Source: Pyrinomonadaceae bacterium (GTDB lineage Bacteria; Acidobacteriota; Blastocatellia; Pyrinomonadales; Pyrinomonadaceae). Taken from it: a stretch of DNA of 5,305 nt. The translations under genes were made by a program, and so were the position numbers. Each line of letters starts with the position of its first letter. Positions within the stretch are counted from its first letter, which is position 1. The notes under the pieces are model-generated. The model saw only the letters and a list, made by a program, of their open reading frames with translations. It was not told the origin of the DNA and did no database searches. The stretch covers positions 1 through 5,305 of the forward strand of contig JACCTF010000227.1 in assembly GCA_013812565.1 (NCBI GenBank), given 5' to 3'. This document shows positions 5,049 through 5,305 of the stretch, one piece after another.

Positions 5049-5305
5049 ATGAGCACTTCAAATATTGAGTTACTAGCAAACAGAGAATACAAGTACGGGT
5101 TCGTCACAGACATTGAATCAGAGATGATCCCGCGTGGATTAACTGAGGACACCATCCGGTTGATCTCTGAGAAGAAGAACGAACCCGACTGGATGCTACA
5201 GTTTCGCCTCAAGGCTTTTCGTCATTGGCTGAAGATGAGGGAACCGAGCTACTGGGCGAACTTCAATTACCCCCACGTCGATTATCAAGACATCATCTAC
5301 TACAG
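5049..5305 (+). CDS. sufB: Fe-S cluster assembly scaffold protein SufB, N-terminal part (3' end outside window)
   Basis: SufB is the core of the SufBC2D scaffold on which Fe-S clusters are built in the cytoplasm. The visible 85 complete codons begin MSTSNIELLANREYKYGFVT, followed by IESEMIPRGLTEDTIRLISEKK, PDWMLQFRLKAFRHWLKM and EPSYWANFNYPHVDYQDIIYY, the well conserved N-terminal segment of SufB (residues about 10-85); catalytic and cluster residues lie beyond the window. The ATG at 5049 is chosen because the following sequence matches the usual SufB start. There is no Shine-Dalgarno sequence within 15 nt; the bases before it are AT-rich (TTAAAAATT). The frame is open further up to a TTG at 5001 that lies right after AGAGG, a less likely start. 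The gene is very probably co-transcribed with the Rrf2 regulator; sufC and sufD would be expected downstream. Confidence 0.95.
   Translation, partial: MSTSNIELLANREYKYGFVTDIESEMIPRGLTEDTIRLISEKKNEPDWMLQFRLKAFRHWLKMREPSYWANFNYPHVDYQDIIYY

Noticed and set aside
1..5305. CRISPR array, tRNA or rRNA gene, insertion sequence or integrase
   Set aside because: No regularly spaced long repeats, no cloverleaf or rRNA-like sequence, and no transposase or recombinase motif was found by reading both strands.

Overview
The window looks like a chromosomal segment from a free-living bacterium of moderate GC content. My best guess is an acidobacterium of the Blastocatellia type, but this rests on overall gene character rather than on a marker gene. 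Two conserved housekeeping loci sit at the edges: the C-terminal part of an NAD(P)H-hydrate dehydratase (nnrD) on the left, and an Rrf2-family Fe-S regulator followed by the start of sufB on the right. The roughly 3.6 kb between them is accessory: a stand-alone SAM methyltransferase, a Uma2-family PD-(D/E)XK protein, a small frameshifted gene, and a two-gene cassette of an AAA/ABC-type ATPase with a TOPRIM-like partner.

Layout. Positions 1-758 (+) hold nnrD, cut by the left edge. It converges on a methyltransferase at 784-1638 (-) across a 25-nt gap that contains one small hairpin. Upstream of the methyltransferase on the same strand lies a Uma2-family gene at 1719-2321 (-). Before that, at 2396-2616 (-), is a small conserved-looking gene that no single frame can read: two frames join cleanly if a GC dinucleotide was gained in a CGCGCG run. 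Positions 2617-2724 are a divergent control region with an 8-bp inverted repeat and a consensus TATAAT. The ATPase gene (2725-3753) and the TOPRIM-like gene (3750-4388) overlap in an ATGA. An AT-rich 131-nt control region with a good sigma-70-type promoter and two inverted repeats then precedes the Rrf2 regulator (4520-4990). Its 3' end runs into a purine-rich array of heptamers, and sufB starts at 5049 and leaves the window.

How the parts work together. The ATPase/TOPRIM-like pair is the most interesting element. It resembles the general plan of OLD-family and PARIS-like antiphage systems, an SMC/ABC-like sensor ATPase coupled to a TOPRIM effector. The partner here is small and carries a possible HxxxH-X9-CxxC metal site directly after its DSDD motif. 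Its promoter appears to be covered by a palindrome, which suggests repression until needed. On the right, the Rrf2 protein has three cysteines placed like the cluster ligands of IscR, and its position before sufB suggests feedback control of Fe-S cluster assembly. Functions of the methyltransferase, the Uma2 protein and the broken gene are known only at family level.
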